From Apoda limacodes (Eukaryota; Arthropoda; Insecta; Lepidoptera; Limacodidae): DNA of 64,000 nt. The translations under genes were made by a program, and so were the position numbers. Every line of letters begins with the position of its first letter. The stretch's first letter is position 1. Below the pieces are notes generated by a model that was given only the letters and a program-made list of their open reading frames with translations, was not told the DNA's origin and did no database searches. The DNA lies in assembly GCA_946406115.1 (NCBI GenBank), contig OX291553.1, positions 11,537,001 through 11,601,000 of the forward strand, in the 5' to 3' direction. Shown here piece after piece: positions 39,701 to 42,700 of this stretch.

Positions 39701-42700
39701 CAGGATTTTTTCTTTATAAAACAATTGGGAAGGTTCCGAATAACACTGCCAAAGATAGGGGAAAATTATGGGCATTTTTTCTCTTATGTGTTTAAGTAGT
39801 GTGCCCCTATCAATTGAGTTAAATGCGTTCCTCACATCAACTTTTAAAAACACTTCGCCCCCCTTATTTAAAATGAAAGAGCGCGCTGCATGTACGGCGG
39901 CTTCACATCCGCCTCGAATGCCAAAGCCCAGTTGCGTGGGGCAAAATAAAGATGATATCTGTGGAAGGATGATTTTTGCGGCAATTTTAGAGGCAATTCG
40001 CCTTAAGGTGCACCCTACTGCTATTGGTCTAATGCCACCATCTTTTTTTAGAAGGGCACATAAATTGGCCCCATAAAGAATCTTCGTAATTGCCTCGGGA
40101 ACCACACCTGACAACATAAGGTTTATAAGTGCGGTTAGGCTGTTAAGTAGATCGTTGCCTACATCCCCTACAGAGCCACTTAACAGGTCCTTGTAGTGCT
40201 GTGGCGAGAGACCGTCGAGGCCACCGGCTGAAGCGGGCTTGAATGAAAAGATAGCAGCACGGACGTCATCAGGGCTCACGTGAGGAGTGAGGTCACCTGG
40301 TTGTGGTGAGTTGAGGAGGCGACAAGTGACAGCAGCCTGTGGATGCTTAGAAAGCAGAGCATCTAACGTCTCTGTTGTATCCGGTGCGATGACATCGCTC
40401 GAGAACAAAAGCTGCGCAGCGCCTCTTATATCGCCGTCACTCACTTTGGCCTCAACAAGGTGGGAGATGTTATTGCGAGGACGACGATTTCCATGTCTGT
40501 AAGCGACAGTAGAAGTTAAAAAAGGAGATAGTTGCAGTGGAGCTGAACAGTTATTTTTTGTTGCGTGGAGGGTTTTGTAGGCGAAAGTTAACAAGAGTTC
40601 CCAGTTCTCTGTTGTGTTGTGGTTGATTATTTTTTGGACGACTTTATGAAGGGCATGTGCTACACTTCGCCGAGCACCTCGAGGAATCCGTTTTAAGAGA
40701 GGCAATGTTGAACGCAACCCTCCCAATGATTTACAAAGGTTGTCGGTGTTGAGTGGAGTTTGTGGCTCCGATGAAGAGAGGTCCAATGCGGAACCAGTAA
40801 TGGGCTGAGCAAGTGGTGGTGCAGGGCGAGGCTTATGTTTTTTGCCAAAATGAATGTTGAGCCCTTTACGGCCTTTGCAGGGCTGAGAACATAAGTCACA
40901 TAGAATAATTTCGTTCACAGAAGTAGTTGGAGCGCTGGCAAGCAACGACGATGGGGTAGATAACGAAATGGACATGGATTGTTAGTTTTGAGATAATAAA
41001 AATACTTAACGATACAAAAGCATAAAGAAGAAAATTAAAAATTAAATTATTGGAAACAGTATGATAAAAACACTTTAGAGATTGTAGACGATTACACAAA
41101 TTCACAACACTTCTTTGCAGATCTTGAATCCGAAAATTAGTTAAGATTTCTGGCATCTGAACGAAAGCCAGTTTTATAAAAGGTCATCAAGTATAGAGTT
41201 TCTCAAGTAGGTTAGTGGATGGATAAGTTGGTAATCAATAATAAATGTAGAATAATCTTTTCGGTGAATAAATATTATAAGCTTCTTGGTTCTCAGCAAC
41301 AACATCAACAACTTGGCAACAATGGTAGGTTTTCTTGACAACCACCCAGACACTTGTCAAATTCCAACTCTGTTATTTTACAATAATCATTTTTTTATGT
41401 CATATTAAAAAGTAATGATGAATTTGAAGGAAATATGCCGAAAATATGCTTTTATCCGAAAATCTTTTATATAACTGATAAGTGAATAGACGTTTTGTAC
41501 GCAAGTGTGCCTTTTTCTGTGCATTGACAGATCAATGTTTATTTATCAAGTAAATTCACAGTAAATTATTTGTAGCAAACGGAGAATGATAAAAACTTAT
41601 CACTGTTACACAACATCAGTATAATTTGTTGTAAAAAGTAGTATATTGTTATTAAAGTAAGGTATTTCCTATTAAAATTATTTTATTTTGAAAATAACGT
41701 GTTTGTTTGTTGACAGTGACAGTTGACTTCACAATACTATACTATACTATACTACAATAATATAACCTTTCTATATATATATATATAAAACTTTGCTGTA
41801 GAGAGTTTCACGTTAGATTTACTAGTATCTTTGAACCAAGGCAACTTGGCTTTGGGGTTAATGGAGGTTGTAAAGCTACAATTACTGCATCCCGCACTTT
41901 TCTAAATACTAATGAGTATGAGATGTTTTGAAAAATAAATGTAAACAATGCTTTCAATTCGGTGGATATAGGTGTTTTACTAACAAAAATTCAAAATTAT
42001 TTTCCAGAAATATTTGGCTATCTGCGGCAATGCTATGGCGCACCCTCGAAATTGCTTTTTAGAAAAAGTGAAATTTTGTCTTGTGTCTGCAATTTTTAGT
42101 TTGTCAATGCATCCCATTAAATCTAACCCAAAATCTGAATTAAATACCTGGTTTTTAGATGATGGTTGCATAGGAGGAACTTCATCAATTGTTTTAGAAG
42201 ATTTACAAAACATCGTCCAACTTTTTTCTCAAGTTGTTCTTACATTACATTTTAATAAATATAAGGTATTTATTCCTGACAGTGTTTCCATTCATAAAAG
42301 AGCCAGTATTCTCAAAAAATTAAACGATGTCTCGATTAACATATCAGAAGTAAGTAAATCTTCACTTACACTTTTAGGTGCTCCAATTTTTGAAGAAGCA
42401 ATTCCTCGGGTAAGAAACTCAAAATTAGAGATTTTTAATGATTTTTCCGACCGGCTTTCGAAAACAAACCCCATATAGCCTTATTTCTTCTACGGTTATG
42501 TTTATTTACTCCAAAATTTATGAACTTACTTTGAAGCAGTCCTATCTAGAAATTTCCAACAATATTGACTACAATTGATGGTGAGCTTCAAAGGATACTA
42601 ACTAAAATTCTCAATTTGCAATTCGATAATCGATCTTGGGCTCAAGCAACTCTATCTGTTAAATTTGGAGGCATCGGTATTCGCACAACTTCAAGCGTGG

